Assembly: GCA_014383605.1 (NCBI GenBank)
Contig: JACNHM010000266.1
Location: 1 to 21,858, forward strand
DNA: 21,858 nucleotides
Reading direction: 5' to 3'
From: Chloroflexota bacterium
GTDB lineage: Bacteria > Chloroflexota > Anaerolineae > UBA3071
Below, in pieces: positions 1 through 7,208 of this stretch; position 1 is the stretch's first letter, and each line of letters starts with the position of its first letter. The position numbers and the translations under genes are program-made. Below the pieces are notes generated by a model. That model made no database searches. It was not told the DNA's origin and worked only from the letters and a program-made list of their open reading frames with translations.

Positions 1-232
1 TGGTAGATTGGTAGATTGGTAGATTGGTAGATTGGTAGATTGGTGGATTGGTAGACTGGTAGATTGGTAGATTGGTAGATTGGTGGATTGGTGGATTGGT
101 AGACTGGTAGATTGGTAGATTGGTAGACTGGTAGATTGGTAGATTGCTAGATTGGTAGATTGGGTATCACTATCCCAATTTACCAATTTACCGGTTTCCC
201 AATCTACCGATTTCCCAGTTTCCCAGTTTACC
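1..232. repeat. Octanucleotide array with inverted second half, inside hdrA
   Basis: Positions 1-160 are twenty near-perfect copies of TGGTAGAT (variants TGGTGGAT, TGGTAGAC), continuing off the left edge. After a short centre with ATTGGGTA facing TATCCCAAT (about 160-180), positions 175-232 carry the opposite orientation as CCAATTTA, CCAGTTTC and CCAATCTA units. The whole forms a very large potential hairpin. It is read in frame by hdrA on the minus strand, giving 8-residue repeats such as WETGKLVN and LPIYQSTN. Confidence 0.95.
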
Positions 233-3200
233 AGCGCCTCTTCCAGCTCACGTTGGGTGATGACACCGGGCAGCTCGCCGTAGCCGTACTCCGTGGGCGT
301 GATCTGCTGTGCGCCGGTGGCGACGACGGTAGCGCCGTGGCTGATTTCCTGCAATTTGCCGTCGTCCAGCCGCACCAGCGTGCGGAACTTGCCCATGTAG
401 CCGCTGACTTCCTCTATCTCCGCCCCTGTAAACGCCGTGATGAGCGGGGTGGCAGACACGCGGCGGATGGTGTCACGGAGAAGCTCTTGGGGGTGGCTGT
501 GGTTGGATATTGGGTGTTGGATATTGGAATATCCAATATCCAGTATCTGTTTCCCAATGCCCACGTGGATGTGTCTGAGATTCCCGCCCAGTTCGTGCTC
601 TCTCTCGACAAGGTACACCGGATAGCCCTGCTCGGCGATGGAGAGAGCCGCGGTCATGCCCGCCAGCCCGCCGCCGATGACCAGGGCGTGGTGGTCAATG
701 TCGAAGGTGCCCGGCTCGAGAGCGTGCAGCCGGCGGGCCCTGGCCACGGACATGCGCACCAGGTCTTTGGCCTTGGCGGTGGCGATCTCCGGCGTGGCGC
801 GATGCACCCAGGAGTCCTGCTCGCGGATGTTGGCCAGGTGGAAGAGATGCGGGTTCAGGCCGGCCTGGCGCAGCGTGTCCTGGAACAGTGGCTCGTGCGT
901 GCGCGGTGTGCAGGAGGCCACGATGACCCGGTTCAGCCCCTGCTCTTCGATGCACTTCACGATGCGCTCCTGGGTGTCCTGCGAGCAGGTGTACAGGTTC
1001 TGATCGGCGAAGACCACGTCGGGCAGCGTGCTGGCGTACTCGACCACACTGGGCACGTCCACCACGGCGCCGATGTTGATGCCGCAATGACAGATGAAGA
1101 CGCCCACGCGGGGCGGTTCGTCGCTCACGTCCCGTTCTATCGGGTATACTGGTGTGCGGGTCAGCGTGTGACGGGCGGGCGCCAGCAGCGCCGAGGCCTG
1201 CGCCGCCGCGCAGGAGGCCTCGATGACCGTCTCCGGGATGTCCTTGGGCTCGGCGAAAGCGCCGGCCACGAAGACGCCAGGGCGTGAGGTCTGGCCGGGG
1301 GTGAAGAGGTCAGGCTCGGCGAAGCCGTAGTCGTTGAGTTCGACGCCCAGCCGCTGGGCCATCTCCACCGTCTCCGCCGAGGGCCGCAGCCCCACGGCCA
1401 GCACCACCATGTCAAATTCCTCTTCGTGGGGGATCGGCCGCCGCTGTCCATCGCCGTCCCTGCCCTCGAACGTGACATAACTCAGGCGGAGGTTGTGAGT
1501 TCCCGGGGCTTCCTTGACCGCCGAGACCATGCTGCGCACGTAGCGCACGCCGTATTCCTGCTCCGCCTGCTCGATGTAGCGCTCGAATCCCTTGCCGAAG
1601 GAGCGGATGTCCATGTAAAAGATGGTCGGCTCGATGTGGGCGTCGTGCTCGCGGGCGATGAGGGCCTCCTTGGTGGCGTACATGCAGCAGACCGACGAGC
1701 AGTAGCCTTGATCGCAGGTGATATCGCGGGAGCCAACGCACTGGATCCAGGCCACCTTGCGCGGGTGCTGCCCGTCCGATGGGCGCTTCACCTCGCCGGT
1801 GAAGGGGCCGGAGGCGCTGAGCATGCGCTCGAATTCCAGGCTGGTGACCACGTTGGGGTAACGCCCGTGGCCGAACTCGGGGCGGATGTCGCCGGGCAGC
1901 GGCTCCACGCCGGGCACCAGCAGCACGGCGCCGACGTCGAGCTGTACTTCCTGCTCCACCTGGTTGTGGTCAATGGCGTCGGCCTGGCAGGCGAAGGCGC
2001 ATTGCAGACATTCGGAGCAGATGCCGCAGGTGAGGCAGCGGGCCGCCTCGGCGCGTGCCGCCTCTTCGGTCAGACCGCCGTACACCTCGCGGAAGTCCTG
2101 CGTGCGCTCGGCGGCCGGCAGCTTGGGCATCTCCTGCCGGGCCGCAGCCGAAGCCTCTCCGCCGGCAACCTTGGCCCGAGCCTCGGCTTCAGTCAGCTCA
2201 ACGACCGGCATATTGGTAGATTGGTATATTGGTAGATTGGTAAGCTGGTCCACCAATTTCCCAATTTCCCAATTTCCCAATTTCCCAGTTTCCCAATCTC
2301 CCAATCTACCCTGGAGATAGAGATCAATGGCCCACGCCGCCCGATGCCCGGCGGCGATGGCGTCCACGATGAACTGCGTCCCCGTTACCGCGTCGCCGCC
2401 GGCGAAGAGGCCGGGCACGCTGGTGGCCAGCGTCTCCTTGTCCACGATGGGGAAGCGGCCGCGTATCTTCTCCACTTCGTCGTCCAAACAGGAGACGTCG
2501 GGCCGCTGGCCGATGGCGAAGATGACCACGTCGGCGGCGAGCACGTGCTCCGTTTCGGGGAACATGTTGAAGTCGGGGCGGCCATCCACGAAGCCGCGGA
2601 AGTCCACCTCCAGGCAGCGCACACCGGTCACCTGGCCGTCCTGGCTGGTGACCTCCTTGAACGTGCGCGAGGGGAAGAGCTCGATCCCTTCCTCCTGGGC
2701 GTCCAGGATCTCCCACTCGTGGGCGGGCATCGTCTCCCGGGATTCCAGGCAGGCCATGCCCACCCAGGCCGCGCCCAGCCGCACGGCGGTGGTGGCGGCA
2801 TCTACGGCCACGGCGCCGCCGCCCAGTACCAGTACTCGGTGATCGGGGATCAGTGATCGGTGATCAGGCATTTCCTGATCACTGAGACCGGATACCTGAT
2901 CACTGCTGAGGGCCACCTCGCGCAAGAAGTCCGTCGCCACGAGCACGCCGGGCAGGTCGGCGCCGGGGATAGGCAGCCGGGCGCCGACGTGGGTGCCGAT
3001 GGCCACGAAGACGGCGTCGTAGTCCTCCAGCAGCGCCGTGGCGTCCTCGACGCGGTGGTTGAGCTTCAGTTCGACCCCCTCGGCGACGATGGCGTCAATC
3101 TCCCGCTGCACCACCTCCGGCGGCAGCCGCAAGTCCGGCACGCCCACGCGCATCATGCCACCGGCCACCGGCAGCGCCTCGAACACGGTGGCGGAGTAGC

Positions 3201-4053
3201 CTTGACGCACCAGATCAAGCCCCGCTGTCAGCCCCGCCGGCCCCGCCCCCACAATCGCCACCCGCGCTTCGATTGCGGATTGCGGATTGCGGATTGCGGA
3301 TTGCCCCTTCGCTTGCGCCACTTCTTCCACATGCTCGTACGCCCAGTCGGCCACAAACCGCTTCAGGGCCATGATGTTGATGGGATCGTCCACCTTGCCG
3401 CGGCTGCAAGCATCTTCGCAGCGGTGGTTGCAGACCCGCCCGCAGATCGAAGGGAAGGGGTTGTCTTCCAGGATGGTGCGGTAAGCGTCGGCGTGGCGTC
3501 CCTCGGCGACGAGGGCCACGTAGCCCTGGGCGCGCTGGTGGATGGGGCAGGCGTCACGGCAGGGCGACGTGCCCAGCTTCTCGATGGCGTAGGCGTTGGG
3601 GATGGCCTGGGGATAGAGCTTGTAGACGGCATGCCGTTCGGAGAGGCCGCAGTTGAAGTCGTCCAACAGGGTGATGGGGCAGGCCGCCGCGCAATCGCCG
3701 CAGCCGGTGCACTTCTCCACGTCCACGTAGCGGGGGTGCTGCTTCACGGTGACGGTGAAGTGACCCGGCTCGCCCTCGACGCGCTCCACGTCGGCGCAGG
3801 TAAGCAGCTCGATGTTCAGATGCCGCCCCACCTCCACCAGCTTGGGAGACATGATGCACATGGCGCAGTCGTTGGTGGGGAAGGTCTTGTCGAGCTGGGC
3901 CATGACCCCGCCGATGGCCGTGGCCTTGTCCAGCAGGTAGACCTTGAGGCCGGCTTCGGCCAGGTCCAGCGAGGCCTGCATGCCGCCGATTCCGGCGCCG
4001 ACGACCAGCACAGCGCCGATGGGCTCTTTTCCGTCATCTGAAGGGATTGCCAT
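1..4053 (-). CDS. hdrA: HdrA-type heterodisulfide reductase subunit A fused to a GltD-like flavoprotein (3' end outside window)
   Basis: Large iron-sulfur flavoprotein, probably cytoplasmic, that would pass electrons between NAD(P)H and the HdrCB partner encoded just upstream. I read the frame triplet by triplet from ATG 4053 to base 1 and saw no stop, so at least 1351 residues. Domains: FAD motif GAGIGG at 19-24 followed by the HdrA signature FPTNDCAMCIMSPKL; a 4Fe-4S set C115/C118/C121/C125; a GltD-type Cys domain from C165/C169; a second Rossmann motif GAGPAG at 269-274; a nucleotide-binding GGG at 411-413; AGGDAVTG ending at 558; a second HdrA module with Cys 673-689 and WIQCVGSRD with C772; FICHCG at C988/C990; a third flavin motif GGGLAG at 1127-1132. 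Repeat-derived peptides interrupt it near 258-268, 384-408, 583-614, 1155-1178 and from 1274 onward. An RBS (GAGGAT) precedes ATG 4053. The family is certain; bifurcation is inference. Confidence 0.9.
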   Translation of the reverse strand, partial: MAIPSDDGKEPIGAVLVVGAGIGGMQASLDLAEAGLKVYLLDKATAIGGVMAQLDKTFPTNDCAMCIMSPKLVEVGRHLNIELLTCADVERVEGEPGHFTVTVKQHPRYVDVEKCTGCGDCAAACPITLLDDFNCGLSERHAVYKLYPQAIPNAYAIEKLGTSPCRDACPIHQRAQGYVALVAEGRHADAYRTILEDNPFPSICGRVCNHRCEDACSRGKVDDPINIMALKRFVADWAYEHVEEVAQAKGQSAIRNPQSAIEARVAIVGAGPAGLTAGLDLVRQGYSATVFEALPVAGGMMRVGVPDLRLPPEVVQREIDAIVAEGVELKLNHRVEDATALLEDYDAVFVAIGTHVGARLPIPGADLPGVLVATDFLREVALSSDQVSGLSDQEMPDHRSLIPDHRVLVLGGGAVAVDAATTAVRLGAAWVGMACLESRETMPAHEWEILDAQEEGIELFPSRTFKEVTSQDGQVTGVRCLEVDFRGFVDGRPDFNMFPETEHVLAADVVIFAIGQRPDVSCLDDEVEKIRGRFPIVDKETLATSVPGLFAGGDAVTGTQFIVDAIAAGHRAAWAIDLYLQGRLGDWETGKLGNWEIGKLVDQLTNLPIYQSTNMPVVELTEAEARAKVAGGEASAAARQEMPKLPAAERTQDFREVYGGLTEEAARAEAARCLTCGICSECLQCAFACQADAIDHNQVEQEVQLDVGAVLLVPGVEPLPGDIRPEFGHGRYPNVVTSLEFERMLSASGPFTGEVKRPSDGQHPRKVAWIQCVGSRDITCDQGYCSSVCCMYATKEALIAREHDAHIEPTIFYMDIRSFGKGFERYIEQAEQEYGVRYVRSMVSAVKEAPGTHNLRLSYVTFEGRDGDGQRRPIPHEEEFDMVVLAVGLRPSAETVEMAQRLGVELNDYGFAEPDLFTPGQTSRPGVFVAGAFAEPKDIPETVIEASCAAAQASALLAPARHTLTRTPVYPIERDVSDEPPRVGVFICHCGINIGAVVDVPSVVEYASTLPDVVFADQNLYTCSQDTQERIVKCIEEQGLNRVIVASCTPRTHEPLFQDTLRQAGLNPHLFHLANIREQDSWVHRATPEIATAKAKDLVRMSVARARRLHALEPGTFDIDHHALVIGGGLAGMTAALSIAEQGYPVYLVEREHELGGNLRHIHVGIGKQILDIGYSNIQHPISNHSHPQELLRDTIRRVSATPLITAFTGAEIEEVSGYMGKFRTLVRLDDGKLQEISHGATVVATGAQQITPTEYGYGELPGVITQRELEEALVNWETGKSVDWETGKLVNWDSDTQSTNLAIYQSTSLPIYQSTSLPIHQSTNLPIYQSTSLPIHQSTNLPIYQSTNLP
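505..545. repeat. Palindromic repeat insert inside hdrA
   Basis: Two copies of GGATATTGG (from about 505 and 519) lead into a perfect 11-bp inverted repeat, TGGATATTGGA at 518-528 and its complement at 532-542, with a 3-nt centre. It is translated in hdrA as an Ile/Asn/Ser-rich segment (GKQILDIGYSNIQ) that interrupts the otherwise conserved third flavin domain directly after ELGGNLRHI. Confidence 0.8.
2212..2310. repeat. Second octanucleotide inverted array inside hdrA
   Basis: About four TTGGTAGA-type units (2212-2245) are followed by a short centre and about six CCAATTTC-type units (2262-2310) in the opposite orientation, the same architecture as the array at 1-232. It encodes residues about 583-614 of HdrA, between the GltD-like half (ending AWAIDLYLQG) and the second HdrA module (starting MPVVELTEAEAR), so it sits at a domain linker and keeps the frame. 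Confidence 0.92.
2838..2906. repeat. GTGATC-type repeat with hairpin inside hdrA
   Basis: Several GTGATC/GATCAC words. The clearest structure is GTGATCAGG (2860-2868) facing CCTGATCAC (2874-2882) across a 5-nt loop, with a second CCTGATCACTG copy shortly after. It is translated in frame as a Ser/Asp/His-rich stretch just before the nucleotide-binding strand VLVLGGG of HdrA. A related copy is at 17111-17130. Confidence 0.8.
3271..3305. repeat. Heptanucleotide GATTGCG repeat inside hdrA
   Basis: Four tandem GATTGCG-like units. On the minus strand they give the peptide GQSAIRNPQSAIEA, placed exactly between the GltD-type Cys domain and the second Rossmann strand ARVAIVGAG. The frame is preserved across the array. 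Confidence 0.85.
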
Positions 4054-4082
4054 CCTGTGTATCCTCGTTTCGATACCACAAA

Positions 4083-4133
4083 CCGTGATGCGTGATCCGT
4101 GATCAGGTCACGTTTCACGCATCACGGATCACG
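4083..4133. repeat. Hairpin repeat at the hdrCB/hdrA junction
   Basis: CCGTGATGCGTG (4083-4094) pairs perfectly with CACGCATCACGG (4116-4127); alternatively CGTGATCCGTGAT (4091-4103) pairs with 4121-4133. The element fills most of the gap between the two genes and overlaps the last codons and stop of hdrCB (NVIRDA). It could stabilise or attenuate the mRNA between the two cistrons. No T-run follows, so it is not a classical terminator. Confidence 0.85.
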
Positions 4134-5389
4134 TTTCGCGTTGCTTCCATCGCCTGCTGCACCAGTTCCACCACGTCCATGGAGCGGAGGCGCAGGCGGC
4201 GGGCGTCTTTGTGCTGGCGCACGGCGCTGTTCAACGTGCGCTCGCACTGCTGGCAGGCGGAGGCGATGACCTGCGCTTCGATCTCGCAGGCCTGATCCAG
4301 CCGGCGCAGCGACACCTCGGAGACGACGTCGGGGTCGAAGCTCTCCAGGTTGCCGCCGCCGCCGCAGCAGTCCGATTCGTTGCCGTAGCCGGCCATCTCC
4401 ACGAACTCCAGGCCGGGGATGGACCGCAGCACGCGGCGCGGCGGGTCGAACACGCCGCTCTTGCGCCCCAGGTCGCAGGGGTCGTGGAAGGTCACCCGCG
4501 TCGGCATCTCGCCCAGCGTGATGGCCTGCTGCGCGATGAGTTCCTCCAGCAACTCCGTGGCGTGCAGGATCTCGAGGCCGATGTCCTCGCCCGTGGCCTC
4601 GGGGTAGATGAACTTCCAGACGTGGTAGCAGGAGGGGCAGGTGGTCACCAGGCGGGACGCGCCCAATTCCTTCACCTGGGCGATGTTGTGGCGCATCAGT
4701 TCCTCGGCCTCGGCCTGTCGCCCCATGGAAAGCAGCGGGAAGCCGCAGCACCACTCCTGTCCGCCCAGGGTGGTGAAATCGGCGCCGGCAGCTTCCAGGA
4801 TGCTGGCCAGCGCCTGGGGCACGCGGTAGCTGCGGGGGAAGAAAGACCCGACGCAGCCGACGAAATAGATGATCTCCGCCCCCCGCCGGCTTTCCAATCC
4901 CTCCGGGATGCGCGCCAGGTTCTGGCTCCAGATCAGCCGCTGGCGGTTGTCGTCGCCGCTGATGTTGTAGGATTCGGCAATGGTTTGCCCAAGCTGGTTC
5001 AAACGGCCCAGCCCGACGCACAGCCGGTCGTCAATGGTCGCTTGCGGCCGCTGCGCCAGGTAGTCGGCCAGGATCTCGCGCAGTTCCTGGCAGTCGCCTT
5101 GCCGGTAGCCGCGCTCGCCAGCCACGCGCCGCAGGGCGAGGATCACCTGTCCGGCGTCAATGTCGTTGGGGCAATGGGCGCCGCAATTCTCGCAGCCCAG
5201 GCAGAGCCAGATGTCGCGGCTGGTCAGCAGTTGCTCGGCCTGGCCGAACTGGATCATGCGCAGGGCGCGATCCGGCCCGTAGTCCATGGCGGAGACCACC
5301 GGGCAGCCGGCCGTGCACTTGTGGCAGTGGTAGCAGAGCTGGACGGTCTGGCCGCTCAGCGTGTTGATCTGTTCGAGAAAACGTGTCAT
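4115..5389 (-). CDS. hdrCB: HdrC-HdrB fusion (heterodisulfide reductase-like iron-sulfur / CCG-domain protein)
   Basis: 424 residues. The N-terminal HdrC part has two 4Fe-4S motifs, C19/C22/C25/C29 (CYHCHKCTAGCP) and C63/C66/C69/C73 (CLGCENCGAHCP). The C-terminal HdrB part has two CCG domains: EWCCGFPL with TTCPSC, and SDCCGGGGN with SACQQC, which in the family bind non-cubane 4Fe-4S clusters at the disulfide-reducing site. The ATG at 5389 is preceded by GGAG with 9-nt spacing. It is the first gene of the minus-strand operon and lies 61 nt upstream of hdrA, its expected electron donor. Family members reduce CoM-S-S-CoB in methanogens; the bacterial substrate is unknown. The C-terminal end is encoded by repeat sequence. 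Confidence 0.93.
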   Translation of the reverse strand: MTRFLEQINTLSGQTVQLCYHCHKCTAGCPVVSAMDYGPDRALRMIQFGQAEQLLTSRDIWLCLGCENCGAHCPNDIDAGQVILALRRVAGERGYRQGDCQELREILADYLAQRPQATIDDRLCVGLGRLNQLGQTIAESYNISGDDNRQRLIWSQNLARIPEGLESRRGAEIIYFVGCVGSFFPRSYRVPQALASILEAAGADFTTLGGQEWCCGFPLLSMGRQAEAEELMRHNIAQVKELGASRLVTTCPSCYHVWKFIYPEATGEDIGLEILHATELLEELIAQQAITLGEMPTRVTFHDPCDLGRKSGVFDPPRRVLRSIPGLEFVEMAGYGNESDCCGGGGNLESFDPDVVSEVSLRRLDQACEIEAQVIASACQQCERTLNSAVRQHKDARRLRLRSMDVVELVQQAMEATRNVIRDA

Positions 5390-5640
5390 CGAAGGTTACT
5401 CCGTTTCGTCCGGAGGTGTGCTACTGGCGGGCGCGAGGGGATGCGTGACGGTGCTGTGAGGGTCAAGAGAGCGCATTCCCGAACCGTTCATGACTCCATC
5501 GTCCTGGGGGGCAGTTCTTCGATGCTGAACTGAAAATGGGCTTGCGCAGCGCCAGCGCGCAGACGAGGGGAAGGCAAAGAAGTTGAGTACGACGTCCCAC
5601 ACACCGGCCGGCGCTCTCGCTGCGCATGCCCAAACACAGC
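5390..5640. other. Long untranslated leader of the hdr operon, no gene seen
   Basis: About 250 bases lie between the hdr promoter and hdrCB. I see no convincing coding frame: the short minus ORF here has no RBS and a low-complexity product. A small inverted repeat CAGTTC/GAACTG (about 5513-5533) and a GCGC-rich stem could fold in the leader. I recognise no riboswitch. Confidence 0.5.
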
Positions 5641-5643
5641 GCT

Positions 5644-5672
5644 ATGATAGCACAAATCCGGACATCTGTCAA
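5644..5672 (-). promoter_or_regulatory. Sigma70-type promoter for hdrCB-hdrA
   Basis: On the minus strand TTGACA (5667-5672, full consensus), a 17-nt spacer and TATCAT (5644-5649, five of six) form a strong promoter pointing at hdrCB. It lies immediately beside the paired palindromes at 5677-5711. Confidence 0.8.
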
Positions 5673-5676
5673 AATC

Positions 5677-5711
5677 ACTGACCGCCAGTCAGTAACTGTC
5701 CGGCGGTCAGC
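5677..5711. promoter_or_regulatory. Paired palindromic operator, TetR-like
   Basis: ACTGACCGCCAGTCAGT (5677-5693) is a perfect 6-bp inverted repeat with a 5-nt centre. A second, related 17-mer, ACTGTCCGGCGGTCAGC (5695-5711), matches it in inverted orientation. The pair lies between the -35 box of the hdr promoter and the promoter for the plus-strand gene, so one repressor could control both. The regulator gene is not in the window. Confidence 0.65.
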
Positions 5712-5733
5712 AAACGACGTGATCAACCGCGCT

Positions 5734-5761
5734 TTGCAAATGGGGCAAGTTGTGCTATGAT
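5734..5761 (+). promoter_or_regulatory. Sigma70-type promoter for the NHL/PA14 gene
   Basis: TTGCAA (5734-5739), a 16-nt spacer and TATGAT (5756-5761). It shares the word TTGTGCTAT before its -10 with the divergent hdr promoter. The leader to the start codon is about 200 nt. Confidence 0.6.
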
Positions 5762-5762
5762 A

Positions 5763-5803
5763 TGTTCCGGGTTCAAGGTTCGGTGTTCAGAGTTCGGGGT
5801 TCA
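5763..5803. repeat. Degenerate GGTTC/GTTCAG repeat in the leader
   Basis: Four to five degenerate copies of a GGTTCAAG / GTTCAGAG / GTTCGGG unit directly downstream of the promoter. It is the same style of short tandem repeat as the others here, but a different sequence. 5804-5969 otherwise holds only the leader, with no gene that I can support. Confidence 0.55.
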
Positions 5804-5969
5804 GCGGCATGGATCAGGTGCGACATTTAGTGCCGTCAATTCGATGAATCCTCTCTATTCGTTGTCATATTTTGGGACAGTTGCACAACAACAGTCAACG
5901 GGGAGAGCATCACAAGATGCGACGCACTTGGAAAGTGCATCGCGCCTGATGAAGACAAGGAGGTGTGCA

Positions 5970-6866
5970 ATGAAATCCCAAGTCTATCGCTCTATTGTGG
6001 GATTCGTCCTTCTGGCCTTCCTGGCGGCAGCCTTGCTGGCCGCCGGCACGAGGCCGACGGCGGCTCAGGGCCCCCTTCCCGACAAGTTCCTCTTCGCCAT
6101 CGGCGCCCAGGCTCCGGTGGGGCAGTTCAACTACCCCTATGGCGTGGCGGTAGCCCCTGAGGGCACGGTCTACGTGGCCGACACTCACAACCACCGCATC
6201 CAGCGCTTCTCGGCCAGCGGCCAGTTCCTGGGCAAGTGGGGCTCCTATGGCAGCGGCGACGGGCAGTTCTATGGGTCCTCTGGCGTGGCCGTGGCCCCCG
6301 ACGGCACGGTCTACGTGGCGGACACCTGGAACCACCGCATCCAGGCCTTCGGCGCGGCCTACCCGGCCACCTGGCGGGGGGAGTTCTTCGCCAACCGCTG
6401 GCTGGCCGAGCGGCCATTGGTCATCACCCAGACGGCCGAGGTGGACTTCGACTGGGGCACCGGCGCGCCCGATCCGGCCCTCCCCGCCGACGGCTTCTCC
6501 GCCCGCTTCCAGCGCTACCTGCCGCTCCCCGCCGGCACTTACCTCTTCACCGTCGAGGCCGACGATGGGGTACGGCTGTGGGTGGACGGGCGGCTGCTGG
6601 TGGACCGCTGGGATGGCCCGGCGGGGACGTACAGCGGCGCCATGTCCCTGGCTTCCGGCGATCACCCGGTACGCCTGGAGTACAATGACCTCAGCGGCCC
6701 GGCCCGTGTGCGCCTGACCTGGACGGCAGAGCCGACGCCGACCCCAACACCAACACCAACGGCCACGGCCACACCGACGCCGACCCCAACGCCAACACCA
6801 ACGGCCACGGCCACACCGACACCGTCGCATCGCCTGTATCTGCCAGCAGCGGTGAAAAACTGGTAA
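5970..6866 (+). CDS. Secreted NHL-repeat and PA14-domain protein with Thr-Pro linker
   Basis: 298 residues. ATG 5970 follows a strong AGGAGGTG. A signal peptide (about 1-33, KSQVYRSIVGFVLLAFLAAALLAAG, cut near TAAQG) is followed by two NHL-type beta-propeller repeats (about 38-128, each with GVAVAP-GTVYVADT-NHRIQ), a PA14 domain (about 130-255, with FTVEADDGVRLWVDG), a PTPTPTAT linker and the C-terminal tail HRLYLPAAVKNW. PA14 domains usually bind carbohydrate; two NHL repeats are too few for a full propeller, so oligomerisation or a reduced fold is likely. The TP linker plus YLP-V-K-like tail is a recurring end of Chloroflexota exported proteins and may be an anchoring signal (inference). 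Function unknown. Confidence 0.88.
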   Translation: MKSQVYRSIVGFVLLAFLAAALLAAGTRPTAAQGPLPDKFLFAIGAQAPVGQFNYPYGVAVAPEGTVYVADTHNHRIQRFSASGQFLGKWGSYGSGDGQFYGSSGVAVAPDGTVYVADTWNHRIQAFGAAYPATWRGEFFANRWLAERPLVITQTAEVDFDWGTGAPDPALPADGFSARFQRYLPLPAGTYLFTVEADDGVRLWVDGRLLVDRWDGPAGTYSGAMSLASGDHPVRLEYNDLSGPARVRLTWTAEPTPTPTPTPTATATPTPTPTPTPTATATPTPSHRLYLPAAVKNW

Positions 6867-6881
6867 CCAGGGAGGTTGAGC

Positions 6882-7208
6882 ATGGTTCAAGTGGATGCCA
6901 GACTGATGGAAGAGATCGTTCGCCGCATCGTGGAGACAGTCCATCCCAGGCAGGTCATTCTGTTCGGCAGCCGGGTGCGGGGCGACGCACGGCCGGACGG
7001 TGACATTGACCTTTTAGTGATCGCCGATTCCGCAGAGCCGCGATATCGCCGCGCTGCGCCACTGTACGGGGTCTTGAGTGACGTTCTTGCACCCATGGAC
7101 ATCCTGGTTTACACCCCGGAGGAGGTCAAAGCATGGAGCGAGGTCCGGCAGGCGTTCGTGACCACGGCGGTGCGGGAGGGAAAAGTTCTCTATGAAGACC
7201 GTAGCTGA
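6882..7208 (+). CDS. MNT-type nucleotidyltransferase (MntA-like)
   Basis: 108 residues, minimal nucleotidyltransferase of the pol-beta fold. The core motif is FGSRVRGDARPDGDIDLLV: the Gly-Ser pair and the Asp-x-Asp metal site of the family are present. ATG 6882 has GGAGG six bases upstream and is preferred to the in-frame TTG at 6876. The HEPN gene overlaps its 3' end by 17 bases, indicating coupled translation. In known MntA/HepT modules the MNT protein is the antitoxin that nucleotidylates the HEPN toxin; related pairs have other roles, so the toxin-antitoxin reading is by family. Confidence 0.9.
   Translation: MVQVDARLMEEIVRRIVETVHPRQVILFGSRVRGDARPDGDIDLLVIADSAEPRYRRAAPLYGVLSDVLAPMDILVYTPEEVKAWSEVRQAFVTTAVREGKVLYEDRS

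Noticed and set aside
1..160. CRISPR array
   Set aside because: Units are 8 bp without unique spacers; it is a simple tandem repeat.
160..1287. 375-codon plus-strand frame, and similar plus frames at 1426-2235, 2860-4041 and 4211-5533
   Set aside because: They are antisense to hdrA and hdrCB, whose conserved Cys and flavin motifs are clear; the plus-strand products show no family features.
1..4053. hdrA as a pseudogene broken by repeats
   Set aside because: Reading each triplet showed no stop and all motifs remain in one frame, so there is no sign of inactivation inside the window.
5396..5602. 68-codon minus-strand ORF in the hdr leader
   Set aside because: No RBS, no recognisable features, and a Ser/Pro-rich product; more likely untranslated leader.
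5860..5969. tRNA or riboswitch in the leader of the NHL/PA14 gene
   Set aside because: I could not find a cloverleaf, T-loop motif or known riboswitch core.
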